NCBI GenBank assembly: GCA_010093605.1
Contig: MU004196.1
Coordinates: 212,255 to 276,254, forward strand
Length of the DNA: 64,000 bases
Origin: Lophium mytilinum
Taxonomy: Eukaryota; Ascomycota; Dothideomycetes; Mytilinidiales; Mytilinidiaceae
Direction of reading: 5' to 3'
The translations under genes and the position numbers were made by a program. Every line of letters starts with the position of its first letter. The first letter of the stretch is position 1. A model generated the notes under the pieces. It did not search any database. It saw only the letters and a program-made list of their open reading frames with translations, and was not told the DNA's origin. Of this stretch, positions 25,000-36,600 are shown piece after piece.

Positions 25000-26282
25000 T
25001 CGCCGAGGCGGGAGGCGGTCAATGCCGATCTGTGGTCGAGACATTCAGACTCCAGACGGCAGTGCAAGTCGGACGGAGGGCTGCAGACGGGCAGAGGGCA
25101 GAGAGACGCATTGCTCTTGGGTGCAGGAGCGTGAGTTGGTGGGCGCGAGGGAGCCAGCAGCCGGCGCAACGAGTTTTGGACGAGGTGTTGCAGCACGCAG
25201 CAAATTAAGGTGCCTAAGGTGCCCTGCTGCCACCCAGACCCGCCACGAGTGGCATGGTGGGGAGATGGAGAGAGTCAGGGCTTTGGGCTACGGAGCACCT
25301 CAACCGCCTCAGAAGCGCGGTCGAGCCCGGCCAAGTGCCCGTCTTTTTGCCTGGGGAAGGGTTGCCGTGTAGGGTTCGCGTGACGATCGTGTCGGCAGTC
25401 AGCATCGTCGTCCCGCTCACGCTGACTGACACCGCGGAGTGTGAACGAATCTTGCCTTTGCCCCGTGTTTATAGCCTCGGTTGCACACCCCCCCGTCAGT
25501 TCCTCCGCAGTAGGTGCAAATAGACGGATTTCAATGGAATGACGCTAGTATCTGCATGGCGTTTAGCTAGGCTCAGAGGGGTAAGAAGTATGTCGATTTT
25601 GGTGGTGACACTAACAAATTGGCACAGGGGGCTACCCTGGCGCCACCAAGTCACAAAAATTGGATACCTGCCAGAGGCTCTACGTCAGCAGCCCGTGACC
25701 TTCGGCTTCTTTATCTTTAACACTATACCAAGCGCCCCTATAGCCCTAAGCAGATAGATATAATAATAAACTGCTTCTACTAAGCTGCCTCTATAGCCCT
25801 AGTTCCTTTTTAGGCGCTTTTAGGGTTAGACTTTGCCAGCATAGTCACGAGGTAAGCTACCAAAAGATGAGGAAGTTCGGGAGATCTACCGTGATAGAGC
25901 CCGCAGCCTCATCTTATCGGCGCGTTGCCGTATACGGCCTGCACAAGCTGCCTCAAGCAGAGACCTTAGATAAGGTCTCCGGGCGTGCAGAGGTATTCCG
26001 CTAGCTAGGGGCCCCCCTACTAGCTGGCATTTTATGAACATTTGTGAATACGAGGCTAGCCAGGGGCCTGCAGTAGCTCAAGCCTCATCACACTGATTTG
26101 CGTGGCGAATTCCCTTCTACGGCCGTGCAATTCGTCTCTGAAATCCGTCTAATTGCTCAGTTGCGGGGCGGCAGAACCCATATGGACTGGCCCATTGATT
26201 GGGCCCTTGTTGGGCCTCACGCGGGCAGAGGTGCTGGGGAAATCTTCTGGAAATTGAGAATCCGGGGTAATAGCGTCCTCTA
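25000..26282. other. Intergenic region with AT-rich degenerate DNA
   Basis: The first 500 bp are promoter-like DNA upstream of the Zn2Cys6 gene. From about 25690 to 25860 the sequence turns AT-rich with repeated CTATAGCCCTA motifs, a texture typical of decayed transposon DNA. A following stretch to about 26050 has GCTAGCTAGGGGCC and GCTAGCCAGGGGCC as imperfect copies 70 bp apart. No intact gene was found. Confidence 0.45.
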
Positions 26283-26619
26283 CAGTAAAACCTCGGTATA
26301 GTGTTTCCGGTGGATAGTGATATACTCTATAGAGTGATAAATTTCGGCTGACCGTGGAAATTTGTATGGGCATAGTAATATTGTTGGTTACTATGGTATC
26401 ACTAGTACCCTCTCACCAAAATCATACTAACCAGGGGGGTTTTTGTATGGGCGTGTGGTCCGTGGCACCTCCGACCACCCTCAAAGACCCCTTAATCTCG
26501 CTCTTTTGGGGGCTGATGGCTTACAAATCACCCACACGTGACTTTTGTTACAGTGATACTCTCTGTATAGTGATACGAAACCTTGCAAAAAACCGTATCA
26601 CTATACCGAGGTTTTACTG
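26283..26619. mobile_element. pogo/Tc1-mariner-like MITE
   Basis: A 337-bp element bounded by perfect 21-bp terminal inverted repeats that begin CAGTAAAACCTCGGTATAG and flanked by TA on both sides (26281-26282 and 26620-26621), the target duplication of the Tc1/mariner/pogo superfamily. The termini resemble those of pogo/Fot1-Tigger elements. Subterminal copies of TATCACTATAC occur at both ends. It has no coding capacity, so it is non-autonomous and would need a transposase elsewhere. Perfect terminal repeats suggest a fairly recent insertion. Confidence 0.85.
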
Positions 26620-26873
26620 TATATGCCTGGCATGCACGGCGGCACATCTATCCGCAATTTCGGTCTCTAGCGACGGCGTTTATGCATTGCTGTTGGCTCC
26701 GGGGAGCTGGTCTCGATGAACCGCCACCGTTACGAGTATATATACGACATGGTACATGTAGAGATGACAGGGGCTCTTGTAGATCTATGCAATGTCCTCC
26801 AAGCACAAACAGCCTCCTGCACCTAAACGGCCTCCTGCACCTGCACAGAAAGGAACCTACCTAACCAGGTTTA

Positions 26874-28898
26874 TCAAAACAGCCCTCTCCCGGACGCTAG
26901 CCGCACAAAGTCGTAGGGAACGTTTTGCCCTACCAGCAACCTGAGCGTTTCCACCGTCGTCCAAGCACTCACGTCTGCAATGCCGTACGCTGTCCACCCT
27001 GACGAGGCCGCTATAACAAGTGGGTCGCCTTTCCTTGGCCCGTTGGCGAGGTCTACAAACACCTTGCCCGCAAGACTACCCGGACTCCTTCCGTCGACAC
27101 GGTAGTGCTTCAACAGAGGAACCACCAGCAACGACTTCTCCGCAGGGAGCGCCGAGATGATGACGAATGGCTGCTGCAGTCTCTTGACGTCGTCCACCGA
27201 TCGAACTGGGTCGACCTCGGATGCCAAGGGCCCATGCGTCTTGAAACCGATAGTATATATCGGGCCGATGCCCAGACTCTTCAATGCGAATATTGCTGCC
27301 GCGGCATCGGCCTCTGCACCTGCTAATACCAGTGCTGCCTGTCCGCTGTAGGCCGAGGGAACGAAATCGCGGCTCAGTGTTGCCCGGATACCTTTCCATG
27401 TCGCGTTGTCTCCTATAAAAGTAGGTCGACCTCCCTCCGAGCGCACTGTGACCACGTCGACCTGTCCGATCGTCCTAGCAGCCGTCGAGAGTGTGGGCAG
27501 GTATGGAGCCGAGGCTGCAAGAGGAGGATTGATGTAGGCTCCGCCGAAACATGGTCGCCGGATGATGGCGTCTATTGAGCCCTTAGGCGCCCTCTCCACG
27601 AACCTGAACTGATGCGGTAAGCCCAGCTCATTGAAGCATTTCTCAAAGAACATAGCTTGTGTCATCGACCGATAGCTGCCAATACCGTATATGTCCAGTT
27701 TGGGCATTTGGCCCATGCTATGAAGAGCCACGTTGATTTCTGCAGCGCTGAGCTGGCCCGGCGCAGCAATCATGGGGAGTAAAGGATGGGTGATTGGTGT
27801 AAACACCTTGTTCAATGCCCGGGACAGCTGCCCCATAGGCCCCATGTTGAGTCCAGAGAGGGGCGGATGGGGGTAGGCCGCCTGTATGGTAGAGCGAAAG
27901 TATTCTAATTCGTAGTTTTCCTGGATGGAATTGACCAGAGCAATCATCTTCACTACGTCGCCGTACACAGCACCTCTCCTAAAGAGCTCTTGTGCCTCCG
28001 GCGATGTCCATTTGAAGGTCCCAGAAAAGTCATGGAAAGCCGAGATGATTTTGCTGTTCCCTTTCTGTTCCGCTAAGCGTCGTCTAATATCTTCTGGGAG
28101 CCATAGCTCGACATCAACGTACTCGCACCCCCACTTGATTGCCCTGGAAAGGTATTCGTAGAAAAGGTTCGGATCGTCCATAGGGAATCGGCCATTCTCT
28201 TTGGTGCACCTTGTGGTGTAGATGATAGGCAGCTCTGTACGCTGCCGCAGAAGCATGAGTTGCTCGCCAACGTACTTTAAACTCGGGACTCCACTGAATG
28301 ATCCATCAGGGAGGGGTTCTTTGAGGAGATCAACTCTCAACTCCACTACGTCTGCTCCAACGGAAAGGATGTCTAGGTTCGGTAGGGCAGCATGGACGTC
28401 AGGGAACGTGGTGGATATCTGCGTAGTCCGCGCTTTCTTCGTCAAGTCCTTGTGGTGGCTAATTTGACCAAGAACAAAACCAAGAAACCGAGCTACGTCT
28501 CTTCTAAAGAATGGTGTCCTCGTATAGAGGTACTCGTAAGCACAAAGCGATGTGAGGTCCTCATACAGCGGTTGGCCTCCGTCCACACAGTGTGTATTTA
28601 TAACTAGCCGTGATCCATTCCAGTCCTGCAGCTGGGAGCCAATAGATATGTTCGATATTCCGTAAATGGTTCCTTCGAATCCCGCTTTTATTTCTGACAA
28701 CGATGCGGCCAGCTCCCAAGGTTGGCCTAGAACATCTGCGATGGTATTGACAATGCTCTCCTGTCCCGCCCCGTATATAACGAGCAATGCTGGCTTGGTC
28801 CGATTAGGAGCTCCATTGGGGAGCTCCCGGATGTCGACGAAGCCGTTGTGCTTCAGGGTGGAGGGGGGGATAACGTCGGTCTGTATCATCGTTGCCAT
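26874..28898 (-). CDS. QutR-like (quinate repressor type) protein, AROM C-terminal homologue
   Basis: Single exon, 674 aa, homologous to the last three domains of the pentafunctional AROM enzyme, as in QutR/qa-1S repressors. A shikimate-kinase-like region comes first (about 35-165), but its P-loop reads GAGQES (residues 43-48), lacking the Lys. A type I dehydroquinase domain (about 175-345) keeps ELRVDL (Glu186, Arg188), NGRFPMDD, His289 and the Schiff-base position Lys317 (GDVVKMI). The shikimate dehydrogenase domain (about 395-674) has FGGAYINPPLA in place of the usual motif with a catalytic Lys, and GDNATW in place of NTDW, so both catalytic residues are gone. A regulatory role is therefore inferred, although QutR is longer (about 900 aa). 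No quinate enzymes lie nearby. A divergent enzyme is the alternative. Confidence 0.82.
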   Translation of the reverse strand: MATMIQTDVIPPSTLKHNGFVDIRELPNGAPNRTKPALLVIYGAGQESIVNTIADVLGQPWELAASLSEIKAGFEGTIYGISNISIGSQLQDWNGSRLVINTHCVDGGQPLYEDLTSLCAYEYLYTRTPFFRRDVARFLGFVLGQISHHKDLTKKARTTQISTTFPDVHAALPNLDILSVGADVVELRVDLLKEPLPDGSFSGVPSLKYVGEQLMLLRQRTELPIIYTTRCTKENGRFPMDDPNLFYEYLSRAIKWGCEYVDVELWLPEDIRRRLAEQKGNSKIISAFHDFSGTFKWTSPEAQELFRRGAVYGDVVKMIALVNSIQENYELEYFRSTIQAAYPHPPLSGLNMGPMGQLSRALNKVFTPITHPLLPMIAAPGQLSAAEINVALHSMGQMPKLDIYGIGSYRSMTQAMFFEKCFNELGLPHQFRFVERAPKGSIDAIIRRPCFGGAYINPPLAASAPYLPTLSTAARTIGQVDVVTVRSEGGRPTFIGDNATWKGIRATLSRDFVPSAYSGQAALVLAGAEADAAAAIFALKSLGIGPIYTIGFKTHGPLASEVDPVRSVDDVKRLQQPFVIISALPAEKSLLVVPLLKHYRVDGRSPGSLAGKVFVDLANGPRKGDPLVIAASSGWTAYGIADVSAWTTVETLRLLVGQNVPYDFVRLASGRGLF

Positions 28899-31100
28899 AA
28901 GAGTGTAGTTTGCCTGGTGGGATCGCGCGTAGCTAGCCGTAGGTGTTGAAGCCGTTGATGCGGAGCTGCAGCTCTACAAGAATGCGACGGGACGAGTTCA
29001 GCGGGCAAGATTTGAGGGCCGTCTCTCGCATCTCCGTGGTTTTGGGGGAGAAGATACTCCTGTGGGCACGTATTTGCGACAATTCAGGCGTGTCGGGTAC
29101 TCGGTGCAGGCTGCAATGCAGTTTTGAGGTGGTGATATAGGGAGGAACAGCGAGGATGAGATCGTCGTGGGTCAAGTCAGGTCGCCGATAGCAAGGTAGC
29201 ACCATTGCTTGCGCAGACGGAAACTCGAAAGCTCCGCGAAAGCCGCAGGTCACTTTTGTTCCTCGTATGGGTCGTCGTGGTCTGTTGCCGAGCGGAGGTC
29301 TGGGAGGGGCCTCTCATGGCGCGAGAGGGCTTGGGGTTCGCCGGAACGGATTGCCTCAAGCATCCTTGCCCTGTGTCGGGCACCATTTATCCGCTATGCC
29401 CTCTCCAAGCAGGCCATGGACGACATTTATCCGCCAATCCGCGGGCTGCGCACCAGGCCCAGCTTTCCTCTCCGCCGGTGATATAACCCTGCCCAGCTTA
29501 GCTGCCCGCCTGTAACCTTTGTAGCATCCCAGGGCGAAATTACTGGCCGGCAAATGGGACGACGACCCTCCCAGTGGACGAAATCGGACGCTCGACTATA
29601 TGGTATTATAGGCGAGGATGTAGATTGGCACCGTATGCGTTCCATAGATATGGCGTTCCTGCCTGATGCCATGGCGTACGGCCAAAACAGTCGAGAGGAC
29701 CTCTGTGAGCTCGTTAAAAAGCATGACGTTTGAATCCGAAGGGAAGTCCGCTCGTCTGCTGCATGCACAGCGCGGCCTGGTGGAGGATGTTACGGCCCAC
29801 GCCCGGCACGATGCTATGATCTATCCTAGTCACAGTAGCATCCGTCAGCCTAGACTAGGCGGATTCAAGGCAGAGTCTTCGGTCGGCAGTGCGGATATTT
29901 TCCGTCGGCAGAATGAAGAGCAAGTATACGTGCGTAGTCACCTCCGTCTAATCCGCATGGCGTGTTACATCCCCAAGGAATTTGCAGAGGAAGTACTTGT
30001 ACATTGTTAAGTATCAATCCAGAGGTAAAGGACTTTCCTACCGCATAGTACGCAAGCACTCAGTGCCAAACCCTGAATCCAAAGGCAGGTATCGAGGCAC
30101 CATAAGCACGAGCGAGGCGATATCTGTCTCGACTCTTCAATGCGGGAGCGGCCGCCGCAGGGGGGTCGAACCGTAACAGCAATGGAGATAAGAAAGCCTT
30201 GTGCCTATGAAAGCATTACCCCAAATGATATACCAATTCCCAAACTTAGGGATGTTCCTTTCCTTAGATGTCACTTGTCCATAGCTTCTCTAGCCACCGC
30301 ACTTTCTCTCCCTACTATTTTTCAATCTTCGATCCTACGCCTTCTTCTGAAAAGCACTTTCCTGACACTTCTCTACGATAACTCAGCTGAGGGGTACCGA
30401 CGAATCACCCCTCCGATTATATCTTATACTAATAGGCAAATCGATATACGATAGGGTTACCTTTAAGCGCTCCTTTGATAGAATATCTGATGTCCACATT
30501 AGTACTATGACCCGGAAGCTAGTTTTTCAACGTCATTTCTGTACTTCCTGGACAGTCAGCGAAGTGTACCTCGAAATCAAGCCCTTAGCTACTTCAGTGT
30601 TTATTTTTTGGCCTCTCATACAAAACCGAAGGCATAGCCTCCGTGCCATCCATTATGTGCATCATCGAATATATTCCAGATTGAAATTTCAGACGACGAC
30701 ATGCAAAATAAACTAATGTAAAGGACAAATGAGACTGTTGACGTTCCTAAAGCTAAAATGTATTCTTGGAGCATGTGAATAAGCCACAGTACCGGTATAC
30801 CGACTCTGCATGCACCCATCACGCATCAATTCACAGCAAACACGCGGATACGTTCCCCAATCTGACTAGCTCCCCACACGCACCCAGAACCGCCCATGTC
30901 CCTTCAAACCTGCTAAACCCTGCCTCAAACCCCTCTCTGCCGTGTCTGATTGGCCGCAAACTCATTCCAGTGACTCTTTGTGCGCCTGCCCCCACCAAGC
31001 CCGCTTTCCCCCACCAAGATCGCTTTCCCCCTCCCGTCTGCCACACTATCAGTACAGAATAATTTCCCGCAGTCCCAAAATCCATCGATTTACGGATCCA
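28899..31100. other. Intergenic region with no supported gene
   Basis: About 2.2 kb. Short overlapping frames at 28933..29768 have no recognisable domain. From about 30150 to 30770 the DNA is AT-rich and broken by stops in all frames. Only the tRNA gene at the right edge is clear. Confidence 0.45.
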
Positions 31101-31227
31101 GTTCCGCTGGCGCAATGGTAGCGCGCCAGACTTCTAATCTGGAGGCTGTGGGGTATGTCATTTACCTTGCTGCGAGTAATCATGTCCGCGTACTAATGAT
31201 GTATTAGTTCGAGCCCCACGCGGAATG
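31101..31227 (+). tRNA. tRNA-Arg (anticodon TCT) with an intron-like insert in the T arm
   Basis: Without a 55-nt insert the sequence folds as a perfect 72-nt tRNA: acceptor GTTCCGC/GCGGAAT (first pair G-U), D stem GCGC/GCGC, anticodon stem CCAGA/TCTGG with loop CTTCTAA (anticodon TCT, reading AGA), variable AGGCT, T stem GTGGG/CCCAC, T loop TTCGAGC and discriminator G. The insert (31153..31207) sits exactly between positions 53 and 54. It starts GTATGT, has TACTAAT at 31191 and ends TTAG, as a spliceosomal intron would. The normal tRNA intron site (37/38) is empty. The A box is intact (TGGCGCAATGG). The B box is split after its first base but stays close to consensus (AGTTCGAGCC). T runs follow directly, so Pol III transcription is plausible. 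Confidence 0.85.
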
Positions 31228-31235
31228 CGATTATC

Positions 31236-31253
31236 TTTTTGTCATTTTTTTTT
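31236..31253 (+). terminator. Pol III terminator of the tRNA-Arg gene
   Basis: A run of five T (31236-31240) and then nine T (31245-31253) begins 9 nt after the tRNA 3' end, the standard RNA polymerase III stop signal. Confidence 0.75.
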
Positions 31254-31549
31254 GGGTCTTCTGGCTTGGATTCATGTTGATGGTGAACGACACAGGCTTG
31301 GGTGGTGATGATGGTGCTATTTAGAATTTTGAGGCGACGAGCGCTCCGATGAGGACTTCTAGTTTATGGTGGTCATGGGGTGAGTTCAGTTTACAGTACC
31401 ATAAAGCTGATCACTAAGTTGCTCATGCTGGTTGTATGGAGAGGTGTTTTATTACGCGTTAGAATTATGTAGTTTTACATCCAGTGCGTATACTCTTTGC
31501 ACCGTAATTTTTGAAGCCGTGAGCTACACGACTGACGCAGAATAGTATA

Positions 31550-32546
31550 CTAAAGTAATCCCGGTATAACAGCCTTCCTGTTCCCGACTTTATCCCTCCC
31601 AAATTTAGCCACATACCACCTCCATCCTTGAAGCGCTCGCGGCAGCATAGTCGCAATCTCATTGACCAAGAAGCTCCTCGCAGGATGACAGTTCAGACCC
31701 CCAACCATCCAGAATCCAGCCCACTCAATCCACTCGCAAAAGTAGTGCGCGTACAAGATGTATGCGAACAGGCCATTTTTGGGTAGCATATAGATCTTGT
31801 CCACCGTCTCCGGCGCCTGGCCTGTCTTCTCTGCTTCCGCTCGCTGTCTACGATCGGCCGCACGCCGGATCTCGCGAAGATCGTCATCATGGTATATGTT
31901 GGCCAGCAGGCCCCAGCCCCAGATCACGAGACCGACTTCCATCCAGTATAGACGCCCTGCCCAGTCATACACAGTGGTTGGGCCATACCCTGCGAGCCAG
32001 CCGCCGATCGAGATGGCGTTGCAGAGTTGGAAGCAAGTGGCCGCTGCCCAGACGAAGGGGTGGATGGGAGACATGCTTGGGTTGAGGACGAGGGGCGCGA
32101 GAAGGGCGCGGTATAGGTAGTGAATAGTCTATTGTAATACGTCAGTACCTGCAGGCAGCCGACTGTCGTACGACGTCGATTCTGGAGTTATTTCGACTCA
32201 CGAAGCATCCTGCCATAGTCCAGTTTCCCCAAGGCAGCTCCTCGATTCCCAAATGCTTCGGAAGCGTGAACATTATGTACAGAAGAGTAGTAAATCCAGG
32301 CGCTTCCATAGTTGCCCACGCCAGTTTGCCGGGGATGTTGAAGCGGGAGTCATTGGAGGTTTTGCCTTGCGGGTACCAGTCTGTGATCCATTGCACGGCT
32401 GCAAACTATAATGCGAAAGAGGGTTGAGCTTTTGATCTTCGTGCCAGTTGACGACGGGTTCTTACCAGTGGGAAGAGTTGCCAGATCCAACACAGGGTTT
32501 CCCAGTTCTCCCGGGACGGCGGAAGCCAATTCTCAATGAGTACCAT
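31550..32546 (-). CDS. Steroid 5-alpha-reductase family membrane protein
   Basis: Three exons (reverse): 32466..32546, 32202..32405 and 31550..32128, giving 287 aa, the usual length for 3-oxo-5-alpha-steroid 4-dehydrogenases. The C-terminal domain has the family pattern: LPKNGLFAYILYAHYFCEWIEWAGF, here with a long HYF..W..W helix, then a final LPRALQGWRWYVAKF and KVGNRKAVIPGLL end. An upstream LAGYGPTTVYDW segment and several hydrophobic helices suggest an ER membrane protein using NADPH. The fungal substrate is unknown; sterol, polyprenol or fatty acyl chains are possible. All introns are 60-75 nt with GT-AG ends. Confidence 0.87.
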
Positions 32547-33684
32547 ATCCTAGATGACGAATACGCGTTGCGTACACGTCTAGTAGTTGTATGCGAAGAA
32601 TTGCCTTGCGAAATGGTGAAGACGTATCACGATGTAATGAGATCATCGAAGTGCTCGGCTGTACCTGCATTTTATGTACGACGCCGCTAAGCTGCATTAA
32701 ATCTTCGATATTATCTATCACCGTCCAATGAAATCCTCCAGAAGCTGTCTCATCTATGATGAACACGATAAAGGTATCCAATCAGCCTTCAGTCCGAATG
32801 GCTCTCAAAAACTGGCTCCACTGGCTCTCTACGATACGCCGTAGCAGTTTATCGAGGACTGTAAATCCCTTCAGCACGAACGGCATCTCTTTACCATCCT
32901 CACATTGCAAGACTTTGATTTGATTTTAGTAGAAACTTGCATCATTTTCGACCTCGCTCGATGGTAAAGTCGCTTATTTAGTCTCAGAATAATGCTGAGT
33001 ATCACGTGCTAGTCATGTGAGCGAGACCATGTCAGAGATTCCAAATCTTAAGGACGAAAGAAGAGTTTGGAAAGTCGGAAACCGGAAACGTCGACTGCCA
33101 GGCCCACATGCTAGAAACGCTTTCTCTTACCGGTCGAGCCTTTTATAGTTCCGGGCGAACAGACTTAGTGTTTCAGGCAACGCCCACGCCCTTCGTTTCT
33201 CGCGGCTGCGAAACTCACACCTCAACTCCGCGTCACCATTCGTCCTGACACGAAGAATGAGGCGGTGCCAGGCCCAAAAGGCAGCATTTCAGACTACGCA
33301 TGACAGTTATTAACGTTCACCGGCTGCCAGTTCTGCAGCGTACTAACTTACTTCGCGATGGCGAGGCTCCCCAGGCAGAAATGCCAGCGAAGCCAGCGCG
33401 AGTTGGGCGGAGGGCGTAGACCGGAAGGCTATGGCAGTAGAGCCTCAATTGCAAGGGTAGAAGGCGTACTCTGATGAGCAGAGAAAACGCGAGACCGCGC
33501 CTGCAACCTTCTCAAGTCTTTTGATTTTCTAAATTTTCACCTGCCCTCCGGTCAGTTTCAAGGGCTTCACGCGTCACTTTTTTGTCATTTCCTCAGCCTC
33601 GTCATCAGCCTCTTTCCTTCAGCCTCAGCCTTGTTGACTTTCTCCTGTCTCTTTGCACCTCCCTAAGGGCGCAGAAAGGAGAAT
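32547..33684. other. Divergent intergenic region
   Basis: About 1.1 kb between the divergent reductase and fusion-kinase genes. CT-rich tracts lie just upstream of the start at 33685, as in many fungal promoters. No gene or repeat was recognised. Confidence 0.5.
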
Positions 33685-36600
33685 ATGGCCGACCCTTATA
33701 ATCACAAAAGGGCCCCACCAGGCAACAACGGGGCTGCACAAGGCTGGACCGCACCTCAGCAAGATACAACCAATAATATACCAGATTATCCCCTTTTCCA
33801 CAACAACTACGCCCAAATCGAGGCACCGCCCCCATCGCATAATCTTGGTCTTGTCCAATACGAGTCACCTGTTTTTTCCAATGCTCACTATCTATTCCCT
33901 GAGCCTGGGAATATTACCCGACCTGAGGACCACTGGCAGGTGAGCTTCGCTCCTTCTAGTTCAAAATGTAGGCGGAGGAGGGCCTTGCATGACCTAGTGT
34001 CACCCATCACCGGTCAAGCAGCTGAAAGAGTTGCTTGTGTGTGTACTGTATTTGGCAAGGCAGTGACGATATCCTTTAGCCTCGCCCCTTAGTCTATTCG
34101 AAATTGCAGCAACTAACATTTTAGCTAGACCAGTAGCTCGAATGACACTGGATATGGATCGCAAGCAACAAGCTCCGGCACTTTTGCTATACCAAGACAT
34201 CCAAACCCATACCCGTATCAACAAGACTCGTCCTTGTCCTCGAGCAACTTTTTCATCTTCTCCATGGAGCCGCCCTCAGACATTGACGATGCCAATGTTC
34301 GAGGCCAGCCGTATGTGTTTGGAGAGGACCCGAGCCAATACTACGCTGTTCCGGACCTGGGAGCAGAACTTGACTCCGAACATGCAGGGGGCTCCCAACC
34401 AAGGAAGAGACGGCGAACCAGGAGCTCAGAAGCTCAAAACACCTCTGATCGTCTCCGCCCTCCTGCCAAAATTCCTAGACAAAACAGAAACCAGACCTCC
34501 CAATTAGGACCACAAGCGACGGGACCGACCTTTAACACTACAGGAGCCTTTTTAACTCATCTAGGCCATCCTGTTCAACAAGGTTATGGAACACAGCCCG
34601 TAGTCATCGAGCGTGGAGCTGCCCCTGGAACAACGAGGGAGTTGGGACCACCTCTAGGCTATCGTTTACCAGCGTCGTCTGAAGCTACCCTTCGCAGTGT
34701 CCTCGAGAACCAATTTGCTGACGGCTCATTCCCATCCAGCGAAAAGATTGAAGCACTGTCAACCTTAATGGATTTGCCACCTCAAGCTATAGATTTCTGG
34801 ATCAGAACGCATTTACGAGGCCGAGACGTACTGCACCGCTCTAATTCGCCTTCCGTATCCTTTCCATCAATCAGAGCCGCACGTCCGCTTCCGGCTACAA
34901 TAGAAAATGCAGCTGGTCCGAATCCCAATGATCGCTTGCCCCAAAACGTTCGTCAAGCAATCGAGAAATATGTGGAGGCTTGTAGCAAGAAGCGTGCGAG
35001 AGGAGACGGCCGCCGGAAGGTCAACAATGGTCGATATGCGTGTACAGCTGACTGTGGGTATCTCACTAAACGCCCGTTCGACTGGAGAAGACATGAGGAA
35101 ACACATCAGCCACAGGAGTTTTGGTTGTGCGAGATCTGCAGAACTGCCTTTCCCCCAAAAATGGTACTCGTTAGTAGAGGCGATAAGCTGCGACCACACA
35201 TCAAGAACGACCATCCTGAAGACGACGCGGACGATGTAGTAGAGCAATCGAAGCAAGACTATGTGGCTGACTTCAAACGGAGATGTGGGTTCTGCGGTGA
35301 TCGCTTTGAATCTTGGGATTCTCGCAACACTCATATTCTTGCACACTTCGATGGGAAACTTGAGGGAGGAACCCGACATATGAGTGAATGGAGAGATACT
35401 TGGTCTGAAGAAGAGAGTGAAGATGGAGATGGAGGCGAAGACCCTTCGGATGACTCGGACGACTCAAGCAACGATTCTGACGGGCAAGACTTTCCGCATC
35501 AGGGAGACCACGCTGGTGCATCTGGAGGAAGTGGCAGTAGCCACGAATATGGCCAGCAGCAGCCTCCAGGCAATTCAGGCCAGCAAGGACAACATGGACA
35601 AGGCGCACTCCAAGGGCATCAAGAACAGACCCATGGCGCTAATTTTGACTACGGTTGGCGTTTACATTTGTCTCCAGCTGATCGATCGCTGTCTAACCTG
35701 AAGCGCACTCCATCGGAGATAAAAGGGCCTTCTCTACAAGAAGCTGTGGTTTCCAGGATGAAGTCGGGATATGGATATTGTGGCAGTCATCGTATCATTT
35801 CCCTGTAAGTTTCTCGACCCTCATCTTCAAATGCCATACTCAATCCTCTTGCAAATATAGGCCCACCGATAAAACCCCAAATCGTCAGCTTACTGTACCT
35901 CGAAAATTATACCCTAGCCCCCAACCCGAGAAACAAGAACACTCTTTCCGGGTAACTCGAAACGTCGGAAGGATAATCGGGAAAGGAACCTACGGATCCG
36001 TTGATATTGTCGAGAACCGCGTGACAAAGCAATTGTACGCTAGAAAAAGGTGTCAGCTATCACCTGACAACCTATCCGGGTTAAAGCCATTCCAACGAGA
36101 GGTGAAGATCATGAAAATGGTGGCTCATCGTCATGTTGTGCGCTTGGTATCGGCTTATGTTCAAGACTCCTGCCTGAACATCGTTATGAGTCCACTTGCG
36201 CAAGGCACGCTGCGCCAATACCTAGATCTTCCGACCATGCCGCAGGGAAGTGCCCCTCGCATACGCTCCTGGGTTGGGTGTCTATCATCGGCACTATCTT
36301 ATCTTCACGCCAACCGCATTCGGCATGCAGACATCAAACCACAGAACCTCCTAGTAAAAGAATCCGACGTCTATATTAGCGACTTTGGCATATCGAGGAT
36401 CGTGTCGGAGCCGGACTCAACCTCCTCTAGTATTAGCCCCATGACTCCAATGTATGCCGCACCTGAGATTGCTCAGCACCAGCCTCATGGGAGAAAGGCA
36501 GACGTCTTCTCGCTTGGATGTGTGGTATTCGAGATGCTGACGGTGGCCCAAGGCCATACTGTTGCGGATATTCATCGCCATCTAGGGATTTCAAATCACA

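Noticed and set aside
30150-30180. Reverse-strand GGTTCGACCCC, possible tRNA
   Set aside because: No T-stem pairing and no other tRNA arms nearby.
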